Shown in pieces: positions 50,384-63,082 of a stretch of DNA of 64,000 nt. The notes under the pieces were generated by a model that ran no database searches, had not been told where the DNA came from, and saw only the letters and a program-made list of their open reading frames with translations. This stretch comes from Melampsora larici-populina 98AG31 (lineage: Eukaryota; Basidiomycota; Pucciniomycetes; Pucciniales; Melampsoraceae): NCBI RefSeq assembly GCF_000204055.1, contig NW_006768800.1, positions 681,967 through 745,966 of the forward strand, read 5' to 3'. Numbering within the stretch: the first letter of the stretch is position 1; each line of letters begins with the position of its first letter. A program made the position numbers and the translations under genes.

Positions 50384-53300
50384 ATGAGCGAGCCTGATGT
50401 GTCTCCAACTTTGACTTTGCAAAAACCTTCCTTATCAAGTCAAGATGACCAGATCGAGACTCTAGATGAAAGCTTGATTGAAGAAGAAGAAATCGACGAG
50501 GATGTGTCTCAAGAAGCCCAATACCTTTCCTTATCACCTCACAGTGAAAGGTCTGACGCACTCCCGATTTACGATGACCCTCAAGGTTCCATGTTCTCAG
50601 GCCCTACCGCTGAGTCGGTTCCTTCTAGTGCAACTTGCATGCAATTGAGGTCCCCAAGCCGATCACGCTCGATCAGGAAGACCCGGAATGCACCTGATAG
50701 TGATGCATATTCACTTCGATCAAGTCGCTCAAAAACTCTCTCAGGCCGCCGAAAACATTCTATTGGAGCTATATCTTCTGGTGGTCGGCCACGATCTTCC
50801 CGCTCTAGTGATGCAGGAGCCAGCGAAGTTTCTACGAGGCGAGGAAGAACGCACCTTAATCCCAATGATGGCTCAGTTCAGGATGAATCCGAGACTGGCT
50901 TCTTTAGCAACCTATCCGCAATGTTCAAAGGAAAAGGTCGAGCGTCTAGTCATCAACGCGACTCTTATCATCCAATCAGGAGTAGTTCTACTTCCACCCG
51001 AAGACGTCCATCAATGAGTCGCTCAGTTCGTTCAGCTGCAAGCTCTTGGTACAGTGGCCGTTCAACTCGTTCCAAATCAAGGTTGGCTTCTCGACCTTCT
51101 TACCGTGACAATCCGGATGATGAATCCTGTCCGGACGTTGATGATTCGGATGATGATCTTTCCTCGGTTTCGACTTCGACTTCCAATTCTGATCCATCAT
51201 CTTCTGACTCATCCACTTCACGTAGACGGCATCAAAAAGATACATTCGGATTGATGAGCTCAGGTGGAGAATCACGAATCGAAATTATTCCAATGTCTAG
51301 TGAATTTGACACCGACGGAGGTCAATTCTGTAATGATCACAAGAACCATGATCCTTTGACTCGCCAGTCTGTATATTTTGTAGATGAAGATATGCAGATT
51401 AATTTCTTTGGTTGGGGATTAGTATTCTGGAAAGCTGCACTCTGGAAATTGGGTTGTATCTTTTCATTTGGTATACTTTGGTTGATCGGTCGATGGAAGG
51501 TTGCATGGATGCTCAAATCTCGAGGAAAAGAAACTTCTTTTTCCGAGGCTTCTCACCTCGTTATCAATACCAATGGCGGAGATGGTCACATTGTTCGATT
51601 AGAAACCTTGACGTTCAATGATCCACTTCCATTGGTCACTGTCTTTCCACCCAGTCTGCGTACACCACCGGCTTGTCGCGAGCAGGCTACCACTGTACCG
51701 TCTCTCTGTAAATCAGGCGGTGGAGCTTCCAAAACAACAAGCCCTCGAATGTCAACTGTCACCTTGGCACAGTCCTGCGGCTCCTCGTCGACTTCTCCCG
51801 AAACCGTTCAGCTTACTCAGATCAAGTATTTCGATTATCGATATCACCGATTCTTTCTTCATCCTATCACTATGCAATTTCGAATGGCCCGAGACTGGCA
51901 AGACCCCTGTTGGTTGACTTCACTTTCGAATCTTGCAAAGGGACTCGACTATAAAGACAGTACGTCTAGGCGCCAATTGTTTAGCGAGAATGTTATGGAA
52001 GTCAAAGGAAAGACTACGGCCCAACTGTTAGTGGACGAAGTAAGTTTTGATATCTTCACCCGCGAAGAGGTTATCGTGATGCAATGTGTATTGATCAGTG
52101 TCGCATAACTTCACGTCTTGGCTCATCCACTAGGCCCTTCATCCTTTCTATTTATTTCAAATCGCTTCAATCATTCTATGGTCAATGGACGATTACTACT
52201 GTAAGCGCGATTGGCAATATCATTTATATACTCACTGATCTCAATCTTGTGCATCTAGATTACGCGCTGTGTATTGCAGCAATCAGTATCAGCAGCGTCC
52301 TGACGACTTTGTTCGAAACCAAGCGTGTTTGCACTATTCCAACATACTCCTTTCCCGTGCTTGTCGCCCTTTCACCCGATGCAACAGCTGACTAATGGCC
52401 GTTCAACGCTTGTTAGAACCTCGCGCGTATGCAAGAGCTGTCGCGTTTTACCTGTGATGTCACGGTTTTGCGGGGTACTACATGTGCGTACCAAGATTCA
52501 CTCATATACACATGTCAGACTCGCCATCTCTGAACACAATTCCATCTTGATCGGCGTCCTCTTGTATCACCCAGGGGTGTCTGTGAATTCGGTGGACCTT
52601 GTGCCGGGCGATGTGATCGACGTTTCAGAAGCTAGCCTGCACACCTTTCCAGCCGACTTACTTTTGTTATCAGGTGATGCAATCGTCAATGAGTCAATGC
52701 TCACTGGAGAGTCTATTCCGGTTTCAAAGCTTCCGGCTGCAGAGTCCACGCTCAAGGAGATGAGTAACATGGTCGGCGATCCGTCTCCAACGTTGGCGAA
52801 GCATATCTTGTTTTGCGGCACAAAAATCATTCGGATCAGGAAGGCTACTCGGACACGTCAATCTGATCCTACTCATGTTGTCGAAGCTGCCAAAGCTATG
52901 GTGATTCGTACAGCCTTCAATACCACTAAAGGTGCCTTGATCCGATCCATGCTGTTTCCGAAACCCATGGATTTTGCATTCTATCGAGACTCGTTCCGGT
53001 TTATTGGTGCTCTTGCATTGATCGCCGGTTTTGGATTTGTGGGAAGTGCGATAAATTTCTTACAGATGGGCATCAAATGGAGTACCATCTTGATCCGGGC
53101 TTTGGATTTGATCACAATCGTCGTTCCACCCGCCTTACCAGCAACAATGTCAATCGGTACCTCTTTCTCTATGGCACGTTTGAGGAAGCTGGGGATATTT
53201 TGTATCTCACCCAACAGAGTCAACATCGGTGGCAAAATCAACTTGGTATGTTTTGATAAGACTGGTACATTGACCGAAGAAGGTTTAGATGTGCTCGGCG

Positions 53301-55991
53301 TTAGAACAGTCGATCGTTCTCATGGTGACTTTAGTGAACTGTACGATGAGATTGAAGACGTACCAATCCTTGCGCCAGATGATAAGAAAACTCCTCTTAT
53401 GCACGCCTTGGCCACCTGTCATGGGCTGAAAGTAGTCAATGGACAAGTTTTGGGTGATCCGCTGGATCTAAAGATGTTTCAGTTCACAAGGTGGTCAATT
53501 GAAGAAGGTGATCAAGGCTCGGCCCTTGCCGGTTTAAGTCAATCTATTCCTGATCCGCCCCGTGACCGTCGTAGAGGGAAGGAAGATAAGGCTTCAGGCT
53601 CTACCAAAAAGAAAAAGAAATCTCGACCGTCACCTACACCTGTCCCGACTCAAGCCGATTCCTTGATTCCACCTGGTAGTTCAAGAGTGGCCGAACGACA
53701 GGCTGCACTTGTCCAGACGATCGTTCGACCACCGGGTGGAACTAGTTTTGAAGTGGAAGATGCGATGAAATCAACTCGGTTCTTGGAACTCGGTATTATT
53801 CGAACTTTTGACTTTGCTTCGGAGTTACGAAGAATGAGTGTGCTCGTTAGGAAGCTGAAGTCTCCTAGCATTGAAGCTTACGTCAAGGGTGCACCAGAGG
53901 CTATGATTGATATCTGCGAAAAGGACAGTTGTGCGTTACCGGTTTGATTCTATATTACCCATCATATACGCAGCCTGTACGGTTAAATTGAAGCTCTTTT
54001 CCCTGGTTGTTCAATTTGTTTGTGTGTACCATGAGATAGTACCCAAGGACTACGAAGAACTTTTAACCGACTACACTCGCAACGGTTATCGTGTGATCGC
54101 TGTGGCGGCCAAATCGTATCCTAAATTAACTTGGCTCAAAGCTCAACGTCTGAGTCGAGCGGATGTGGAATCTGATTTACGATTTTTGGGGTTCATTATC
54201 TTTGAAAACAAGCTCAAACCAGGTACCGAGCCTTCGATTCATGTTCTAAGGAATGCTCATATTGGGATCAAGATGTGCACTGGAGACAATATTCGTACAG
54301 GGATTAGTGTTGGTAGAGAATGTGGGATGATCTCTCCTTCTGCTCGAGTTTATATGCCAGTCTTTGCTTCTGGTATGTTTTGGATTTCACCAAAGGAATG
54401 TTGATTGCTTGCTGACTTGTTTCTCAAAGGCTCGCAAGCCGTAGCGGGCTCAACGATCATGTGGTTCGATATTGATACCGAGTCCAAAAGACTAGACCCC
54501 TATACCCTCAGGGTAAGCCAGCTCACTTCTCTTTTCGTGAATGGCAGTACTTTTTTTTATTGATATTCAGTTTGCCGCGATTTCTTTGACAGCCTATTCT
54601 CGATATGGACGACCACGATGGCGACCAAAGCATCTTGAGCTCTTGTTCCAGTGGTTCGACAGACTATGTTCTCGCAGTCAGCGGTGACGTTTTCCGTTGG
54701 ATCATGGACTATGGAGCACTAGAAACTGTACAACGGGTCTGTTTTGAGCATATTCACTTTTCAGAAATCACGTAGATCAACTGAAACGCTGTTTTGCTTG
54801 GGTGACACAGATGCTTTATAAAACGGTGATCTTTGCTAGGATGTCACCAGACGAGAAACACGAGCTGGTGGAACGATTACAAGGCTTGGATTACACCGTT
54901 GGCTTTTGTGGTGATGGGGCAAATGATTGCGGAGCTTTAAAGGCAGCTGACGTAGGCTTATCGTTATCGGAAGCTGAAGCATCAGTAGCAGCGCCTTTTA
55001 CGAGTCGACAACCTGATATCTCATGTTTCATTGAAGTGATTCGTGAAGGGAGATGTGCTCTTGTCACGAGTTTCTCTTGCTTCAAGTATATGGCATTGTA
55101 TAGCTTAATCCAGTTTACGACCATCACTTTGCTATACAGCTTGCCATCTTCTTTGGGAGATTTTCAAGTTAGTGATGATTTGGCTCTAAAATCGACTTTT
55201 TTATTTTCAATGTACTAATATACTTGATTACTCTTTGGAAGTTTCTTTACATCGATCTTTTCATCATCATCCCTATAGCCATTGCCATGGGACGCACTCA
55301 TCCCTATGGTCGAGTGGTACCAAAGCGACCGACTGCGAAATTAGTTTCAAAACGAGTTTTAGTTTCAATGATTGGTCAAGTAGCCATTAACTCTACAATC
55401 CAAGCTATTTTGTTTTGGCGAGTTCGATCTCAAGAATGGTATGAACCCCAAATGCCTGAAGCAGGGGAACATAAATTACCTACATCCAATCCAGAAAACT
55501 CTACACTTTTTCTCGTTTCGATTTTCCAGTATGTGTTGGTTGCTGCTACATTCTCAGTTGGACCTCCGTATCGAAAGGAGATGTTCACCAATTGTGAGTA
55601 GAGTTTTTGTGAAGTTCAATCCGTTAAAAAATACTGACATGCTCATTTAATTTACTCCAATCAATCAGCTCTCCTTGTGATTTGTTTAGCAGGATTAGGA
55701 GGGTTTTCGACTTACATGTTATTCGTCACATCAGGATGGTTTTATGATATTTTACAATTAGTACCACTTACACATGAATTCAGATTAGAATTAGCCTTAT
55801 GTGTGATTGGAAATGTAGTGATGAGTATTTGGTTTGAAAGTGTTGGAGTTCAACCGATTGCTTTATGGGTTGGAAAACAACTTAAATTGATTAGAAATTG
55901 GAAAGAAGATTTTGCAGGTGGATCGTTGGGAGGAATGAAGAGAGAGAAAAGGAAATTGTATAAGGTGATTGGTGAAAATATGGATTTCTAA
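50384..55991 (+). CDS. YPK9: P5B-type ATPase (YPK9/ATP13A2-like)
   Basis: Endo-lysosomal/vacuolar P5B pump; animal relatives export polyamines and yeast Ypk9 protects against metals. Eleven exons, 1,601 aa: 50384-52039, 52134-52200, 52259-52326, 52417-52483, 52575-53930, 54040-54372, 54430-54512, 54593-54736, 54811-55167, 55242-55593, 55669-55991. Visible: long Ser/Arg-rich N-terminus (to about 300), a membrane-buried hydrophobic segment [17 protein letters not shown] near 345, [15 protein letters not shown] near 661, PPALP near 804 (P5B signature), DKTGTLT near 846, KGAPE, and [16 protein letters not shown] near 1291, then the C-terminal membrane spans. A Lys/Ser/Pro-rich insert lies in the nucleotide domain (about 950-1000). 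All phases agree. Confidence 0.94.
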
Positions 55992-57922
55992 TTGGATTTT
56001 TCTTATTTTTTGAGTGGATGATTAGCGATTAGAATTTGAAAAGTTATGAGTCGTATTAGAAGTTTGTTTGAAGTTACAAGTAGATGTTTTTCCATTCATT
56101 TGGAAAATAAAATCGGTAGACTGTTTTTGTTTTGTTTATCTTTTTCGGTTTAATTAGTTTAAGTTGATAATTTTTATAGATTTGCAAGTCATTGTTTTTT
56201 AATGAAATCATGAATCATACACATTTTAAGGTGTTTCAAAATAATGATTTTTCTGCTTTATAATTGTTGTGTATGTATGAATCTGATGACAATGGTATAA
56301 CACTAATTAGAAGATCTCATGGTCTCTTTATGGTTGGACAGAATAAGGATTGGGATTCAAAGTCGGATTAATTACTAGAAGAAAATAAGGATAGTAATGA
56401 AGATGTTTGGAGTCTACAGTTGCTTGGCCAAATTTGCACGCAAGCCTTGAGTAAATTGGTGTGGAATATGGAAGGGGCTCCTCTGAATTAGTTGTCGAAA
56501 TATTTTTTTGGCAACCTTAGTATCCGCATTTTTTTAATTGAAGTTCTCATTGTAATTGATGCTTCACTTTTTCCCTGGAGTTGTTCTGAAGTACATAACT
56601 GAAAGACAAGAAAGGTTCATCAAAGGTGCTACATAGCACGGTTCATCTGCAAGTGATGTTTGCAATAATGAAAAAGTAGCGACCAAAATTCTTCAGCCGA
56701 AAGTTGAAGCAAACCTGGTCATGGCAAGGCCTCTGTATTTTTTATTCCTTGCTTAACTTTATCATGAGTTGTGTGGTTGGGCAAAAATCAAGGTTGAAAA
56801 TGCGAAGAAATGCAATACCAGCTTATGCCAGCCCCGCAGTCGAGACACACCTTCGATGACCGGTCGCTCCTGGGATCCAAACCTTATGATTAAACAGACT
56901 TGGAAAGCTCAGATGTGTCATCCTAACAACTTCCGGTCGTATAGGTATGGACCAGCATAGACCAGCATACGCATGATGACTTGATGATACTTGCGAGGCC
57001 TTCGAGTGAAAAAGAGACAAAGGCCCCAAGAAAGTCTTACAACCCCGGTCTAATGCCACCATAGTGACCATCCTAGGTCGTCAAGCCCTTCTAATTATAC
57101 ATAGCTTGTCATATATGGACAAACGATATTTCTCGTCATAAGCGATCGTACCATTCGATCGGAGTGTACCAAGTCCTTTGTCCGTTGTCACCCAGTGTCC
57201 AGATGAGCTAGGATCCACAGTGAATGACTCTGAGTGCATCAAATGATAACTGTCCAAGCACTACCCTTAATGTGACTCAGCTTTTCCGATCTCCCCTGTC
57301 TGATCAAAGACTAGACCTTCGTGAGTCAGAGGGCAGGCCGACGGATGACTAGTAACCTCGGGACGTAGACACGGTCTTTCATTTGCTCAATCTATGGGCA
57401 ATTCCTTTGGGATATGCTTTATTGATTCCGGCTTCATCAGCCAAGCCATCAACGCTTCACATAATTTGCTTCCTCTTGTGCATTGTCCAGGGGACATATA
57501 ATTTACCACTGCTTATCACATCGCAATTATCTTTAACCAGATCGCGTCGTCATTAACATCTCTATTATCACTCCGAGATAATATTCACTTTCACGCCGGA
57601 TTTCACGTCATCCGTGGTACTAAGCTTCTTATTTTTGTGGAGATTGAAGATTTTCCGCTCGAGGGTTGCTCCTGAGCCTCCTTAAAAAGCTGCCTTGGAT
57701 GAATTTTTGTCAACTTCTTTTTGTACCAGTTTGTTTGATCATTTTTCCTCATTCTCTTCAATCCAAATCCATCGTTTCTTCGTTATTTCCTTTGATTGAT
57801 AGCCGTTCTAGATTTTCTTCTTATCCAGTCGTTCTTACAAAAGTACTATTTGATTTCGTAGCTATCTGGCTTGCTTGTATCACAAACATATCTAAATTAG
57901 CGCCGTGATAAACCTCAACAAA
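55992..57922. other. Intergenic, no gene seen
   Basis: About 1.9 kb. It has AT-rich 3' flank of the ATPase gene, then mixed sequence. A short direct repeat GACCAGCATA-GACCAGCATA occurs near 56950-56970. An upstream in-frame GTG at 57905 exists for the next gene but the ATG at 57923 is preferred. Confidence 0.5.
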
Positions 57923-59501
57923 ATGTGTCGTTCTAACTTATCCACTTTGGCAACCTTCGCAGGAGCCCTGATGTTTTTAAACTTTCAATCCGTCTTCGCT
58001 CACGTTTACATAAAGTCTTGGAAGTCTACCACCGAGAACAATTTTCAACTCGCACAAAAACAACCTGCCTCGAAAACGGCTTATCGCGATGCTTCAGGAA
58101 ATATCGGCTGGATCGGAAGCAACTTCCTTTCGGGCGATCGAGCAATTGTCTGCGGAGCTTCTCAGACACCATATGCACGCGTAGCCTCGCCGGGTGGAAA
58201 GTACTTCTCCGATGCTTCCGAAGCTGTTGGCCAAACTCTCAATGTCAGCGCTGGAGGAAAAATCACATTGGTCGCGGCGGGTGACGCTGGAAAAGGGTAC
58301 GTTCGAACTTTGTAATTCTATCTTGACACTTCTCTGAGCCCCGACTGATCATGATATGAACATCATGATACGATATCTTCAACACAGTTTCCCTCATCCT
58401 AAGGGTCATATCCAAGCCTATCTGGGCTACTGCGGCGCATCCAGTACCGCTTGCCAAAAATTTGATGCTTCCTCGGCATATTATTTCAAAATCCAAGAGG
58501 TGAAGAACGGAGTTCAAGAAAAGTTGCGTCCGGCAATGAACTACGATCTCGATGGGAACTTATGGGAAGTTCCAATTCCGTCTGATGTCCCTCAAGGAAG
58601 CTACATCTTTAGATTTGAAATGTGAGTCCACACTCCACTCCTCTTTGATTTATCAGTCACCAATCTCATGTATACCGATCTTGGTTGCAGAATTGCCTTT
58701 GATCAATCCAACGAGTCGGAAGGACATCAGGATCAATATTATCCATCTTGTGGTCAGATCTATGTGACTTCAAATGTTCAGACCAAAACTCTCAAAAGCT
58801 TCTCGGCAGTCAGGTTTCCTGGTGCATACCAAAATGGCAACATCAAGCAAGCATCCGCCCCCGGCCCTGCGGTTATCCAACAGGGATCTTCATACGCGGT
58901 TGTGGAGACTAGCTCAAATGGTGTTCTCAAAGCCAAGTCCATGGCCATCAAGTCCACCAATGCTACGGAGACGTCTGCTACTTCGACATCACAGGATACG
59001 GACGACACAGTGGACTCTGCCAACTCGACCTCCTCATCGTCAAAATCAGAGAATGTTAGCGATCAAACTAAATCCAACAGTTCAAGCACTCAAGGTTCAA
59101 CTGGAATCTGTTTATCACAGCTGATTCCCTCCTGTGCGAAGATGTGTCTTGCTAAAAAACACGAGGAAGCATCCTCTTTGGCGGCTGGTTGTTCAGTTAC
59201 GGATGGAAAATGTCTTTGTTCGGCGCGAAACTTCGTTCAGGCTTACGAAAACTGTGCTCGAGACCATTGTGCTGTAAGTCTATGCTTCTTGGTTTCAAAA
59301 CACACTGACATTTTGGCTGATGACCTTTCGGACGTATATTCAAAGGCCGGAGCGGAATTGACCTCGGCAGTTTCTGCGTTCACATCACAATGCAAGACAT
59401 TGACTAAACAGAATTCTGGATCTCACGCGTCCTCCACTCGTCGCCATCGTCGTCACCACCCGTACTCTTCGGGACCTTCTGCCAGACCTCATCGCAGATG
59501 A
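57923..59501 (+). CDS. AA9-like LPMO fused to CFEM domain, copy A
   Basis: Exons 57923-58296, 58388-58621, 58691-59273 and 59346-59501 give 448 aa. The signal peptide ends FQSVFA and the mature chain would start with His (HVYIKSWKS), as lytic polysaccharide monooxygenases need for copper. The AA9-like core then shows AIVCGAS, AGGKITLVAAG, FPHPKGHIQAYLGYC (second copper His), YYFKIQE, and SYIFRFEIIAF followed by GHQDQYYPSCGQIYV (Gln/Tyr of the axial site). A Ser/Thr-rich linker (about 270-345) leads to a CFEM module: IPSCAKMC, AAGCSVTDGKCLC, ENCARDHC and SQC, eight cysteines with the haem-ligand Asp in TDGKC, plus one extra Cys. The tail is His/Arg-rich. No GPI signal is evident. Extracellular copper oxidase role is inferred. 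Confidence 0.8.
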
Positions 59502-60472
59502 TTGAATCTAGGGTTGACCGGTTTCTCTTTGAAAGTGTTCATTGAGAACGAGTTTCGATTTTCGATTTTCTAAACTTTCTACTATTCATATCTATGAACA
59601 ATTCGCGCTGTACCAATCACCTCGTTGTATCACTGTGGGACTTCGGTACCCCTTTGAATTTGCTTATTTTGTATCAAGAAGCTGGATGCTTTTGTATTTG
59701 GGTTGATTCCTTGAAAATGGTTTTTTATTCCAGTTGTCTGTAACTATGTGTAACTCTTCCCTATTTGTGTGCGACTGGTTTGCTTTATGAAGTCAATGTA
59801 TATATATCTCAAACTTCCCTCAAAAACGATGAGTGAGGAACTTGACCTTTTTGTTGTTCGTATTGCAAGAACGCTACCAGGTCCCACCGACCTCTCAACT
59901 CAACGTCATCGGACATGTAAATCAAACCAAACTTTGCTCAAATGCAACCGGGATCGGTGGAATCCGCCTTATCTCTTTACATAGTTCAGTACGGAATTGA
60001 TAGTCCCCTACTCGAGTCATCATTTTTTTTGGCAATGCTGTGATGATGTTGGGGGTGGATCTCGTAATGGCTAACACATCACATCACGCTGAGCTGAACC
60101 AGCACATAAATCAAATACTCTTTTCCACTTTCTTGTCTCTCTTGATAAAAACTTCAGACTATATGCAATATTTATTTGATCTTGTTCTCGATCCTTGAAG
60201 GTGGTATAAGACTAGCTGAGTAACCCAAATATAATCACAGGGAGATCTATCTCTTCGTCGGAGGCATCTCCTAAGGATATTATCAACTTCGTACAAAATT
60301 GACGTCGCAGACATCCAATTGATACAACGGTCGAGGAAGAATGAGTAGAGAACATGATCTGAAATGATGAGACCTACTTGTGAAACCCATGCATTCAGGG
60401 CCTACCATCGCATCCATATTGAAAGGGTGATGTTGTTTCAAGATGCATAGATCGGGGTATTTTTGAGATGAC
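59502..60472. other. Intergenic between convergent LPMO-CFEM genes
   Basis: About 970 bases with the 3' flanks of both copies. The ORF at 59769-59984 has no features. I see no obvious similarity between the two 3' flanks, so the duplication seems confined to the coding part or is old. Confidence 0.45.
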
Positions 60473-61953
60473 TTATTGTTGACGCCCGTAATTGACAAGT
60501 TTGGAGGGTCTTAAACCAAGTCTTGTTGCAGTCAGCATGTCACATTGAGATATAAACAAAGATAGCGCACTGTTATATGTCTCTCCAGGCTTCGATTGCG
60601 CAAAAAGACAAAAGTAAATATCAGTTAAACATGTTACCTCGATAAACGTTATGGACATTGACTTACCTCGCAGTGGTCCCGAGCACAAGTCTTGTAGGCT
60701 TCTACAAATGTTTTCTTAGAACATAAGCATCTTCCTTCGCTTGCGGCACAGCCAGCGGCTAGCTGATTGATTTCTTCATATTTTTTTGTGAGACACTTTT
60801 TTGCGCAAGACGGTGAGGAGTCAGGTAATCCAATAGCGGCGAATGGTTCGAAATCTGGCTTTTCGACTTCTGGAGAAACATCAGTAGATTTATCAACATC
60901 AGACTCTTTTGAGTTGACAGTGGTCTTGACGGATACGGTGGATTGATTATCATTGGATTTCTGCATCAGTGAGGGGCCAGGTATAGTATCCTCCTGAATG
61001 TTCCCATTGGTATAGGTGCCAGGGAACTTGACTCCTTGTAATACGGCGGAAGAATCTGCCTCTTGATTCGATTTCACATATAGCTGACCACAAGAAGGGT
61101 AATATTGGTCTTGATGTCCTTCTGCTGCATTTGATTGACCAAAGGCAATTCTGTTCAAAGTATTCAAAATTGAAACAAATTTAGTTGGATTAGCACAGAG
61201 ACATAAGCAACAGGATCCTCATGAAAAACTTACATCTCGAATCTGAAAATATAACTGCCTTGAGGTACCTCCGCAGGAATTGGTACTTCCCATACATTTC
61301 CGTCAAGATCGTAGTTCATGGCTGGACGCAATTTGTCTTGAACTGCATTCTTTGATTCTTGAATCTTGAAATAAGTTGTGGATGAAGCGTCGAAATTTTG
61401 ACAGGCTGTAGGAGATTTTCCACAGTAACCTAAGTAAGCCTGAATATGACCTTTAGGATGTGGAAACCTACGAGTAGAAAAATAATGAGAGTGTAAACAT
61501 CATGCGAACGAATGATTAGTTATGATTCAGAAGTAAGTTTTTCAGTCATGGGAGGATGTAGATCGATATAAGGGCTTACCCTTTTCCAGGATCATTCGCA
61601 GTGACCAAAGTGACCTTGCCTCCGGCTTCCACCGTCAGCGTTTTTGCAACAGCTTCAGAAACATCAGAGAAGAACCTACCGCCGGGTGATTTGACTTCTC
61701 CGAAGGGAGTCGAGGAAGCTCCGCATACGATTGCTCGACCATCAGCTATGAATTGGCTTCCAATCCAGCCGCTGTTATCCGAAGCACCTCTATATGCTGT
61801 ATTTGAAGCGGATTGCTTTTGAGCAGCCTGAAACTTGTCCTCGGAGCTGGACTTCCAAGACTTTATGAAAACATGACCCATGACAGATTGAAAACTGATC
61901 AGCAAGAGAATCCCAATGATTTTGACAGATGATAAAGAGATGATGATAGGCAT
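60473..61953 (-). CDS. AA9-like LPMO fused to CFEM domain, copy B
   Basis: Exons 61953-61580, 61467-61234, 61150-60667 and 60589-60473 give 402 aa. The start MPIIISLSSVKIIGILLLIS begins a signal peptide ending SVMG, then HVFIKSWKSS with the N-terminal His. The first two exons have exactly the same lengths as copy A (374 and 234 bases) and the same phases. The core shows AIVCGAS, FPHPKGHIQAYLGYCG, TYFKIQE and GHQDQYYPSCGQLYV. The linker is shorter than in copy A. The CFEM module keeps eight cysteines (SPSCAKKC, AAGCAASEGRCLC, KTCARDHC, SQC), but the usual Asp before CLC is Glu (SEGRC). The C-terminus ends LVNYGRQQ. An in-frame upstream ATG at 62190 would bury the signal peptide and is rejected. 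Confidence 0.8.
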
Positions 61954-62614
61954 CGTGTTGAAAATCGAAGTAGTTGTGCAAGAAGTATGTGTAGTAGTGT
62001 TGTGAAAAGAATGTTTTCGAAAAAGATTGTGAATGTGTAGTATCGAAAAAATGTAGGAGTTGATGTTGATGTCGATAAAAATTTGAGATTCGAAGAACGG
62101 GTACGCCAAGAGAGCAAGGACTATATCAACGATGTTCTTCCCGAAAAAATCTGATGAGTTAAAAGAGATTGGGGTCAAAAGGATGGACATTCTTCATTAG
62201 CTGAGGTGTGCTTTTCAATTCATGAAATCTTGAGCCTTCACGGAAAGCAAAATAACTCCAAATCGAAAAGACCGATGACATTCAAGGTCATTTCTCGAAA
62301 AAATGCTTTTTATAAAATGACTCTCATTTTGCCATGACTGTCATTTTGCCATGACTGAAAGATATGTGACATATAATCTCACTAATGGTAATTAAGAGAT
62401 GGATCCTGAGGGGAGTCAACCAGCATTGAAGATACCTGTGTGCTGTGGCGGCATCATCTCTTGTGATTGAGCTATAACTGACTTCACGCCTTGCACGAGG
62501 TATATCATCCAGTCACTAGTGAGATTTGTGGTATCAGCTTTCACTGTTTATATAAAGGATCCCGGTATTCCCACCACCACCACCCAGAACTCTGTGTGTT
62601 GGTGTATGAAGTTT
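61954..62614. other. Intergenic before retrotransposon
   Basis: Promoter region of LPMO-CFEM copy B, then mixed sequence. Two tandem copies of CATTTTGCCATGACTG lie at about 62327-62360. A TATATAAA at about 62549-62556 lies outside the proposed LTR. Confidence 0.45.
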
Positions 62615-62966
62615 TGTTACAGTGTACTGTTGATACACAATGCGTATCACTGAGTACTCGACACTTACCTGCGATTCAGCACTCAGATAGAATGACTATA
62701 CGCTGAGTCCTTTCCTTGAGTTCTAATTGTAAGAACTCAGTTCCTGAGCAACTTCTCAGCGTTAAAGCAAATTGTATATAATGTATCTAGAATGCTTGTA
62801 TTCATTTCTCTCTCTGATCATCAGAAATTAATAATATCATTAGATTCATCTTTGCTTTCACTCTTCGGAGTATTCCATTTCGTGACACTCTCATCTTCGC
62901 ATCTCTTCTCATTCAAGTGACAGCTCTGGTTTAGCTGTTCTCGCTTGTGTGACACGACGCTTTACA
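62615..62966 (+). repeat. Probable 5' LTR
   Basis: The region starts TGTTAC and ends TTTACA just before the primer-binding site, with a TATA box (TATATAAT at 62775-62782) in the expected place. The other LTR is outside the window, so the borders are estimates. Confidence 0.4.
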
Positions 62967-62972
62967 TCTATA

Positions 62973-62990
62973 GGTTATGAGCCCAGCGCT
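62973..62990 (+). other. Primer-binding site, half initiator tRNA-Met
   Basis: GGTTATGAGCCCAGCGCT is the reverse complement of the anticodon-arm region of eukaryotic initiator tRNA-Met (GGGCUCAUAACC core). Drosophila copia and yeast Ty5 use this internal tRNA site rather than the tRNA 3' end. It lies six bases after the proposed LTR end. Confidence 0.8.
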
Positions 62991-63082
62991 CCAGACGCGC
63001 CCTCTATACACTTACACTACCCTTTGATCCATCAAAGGCACTAAATAACTATACCTACAAACCACTCTCGCTCTCTCTCTCT

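Noticed and set aside
52040..52108. Read-through end of the first ATPase ORF
   Set aside because: GTAAGT at 52040 and the conserved LLVDE-ALHPFY joint show this is intron, not a C-terminus.
61954..62190. Upstream in-frame extension of LPMO-CFEM copy B
   Set aside because: It would place 79 residues before an excellent signal peptide and destroy the mature N-terminal His; copy A has no counterpart.
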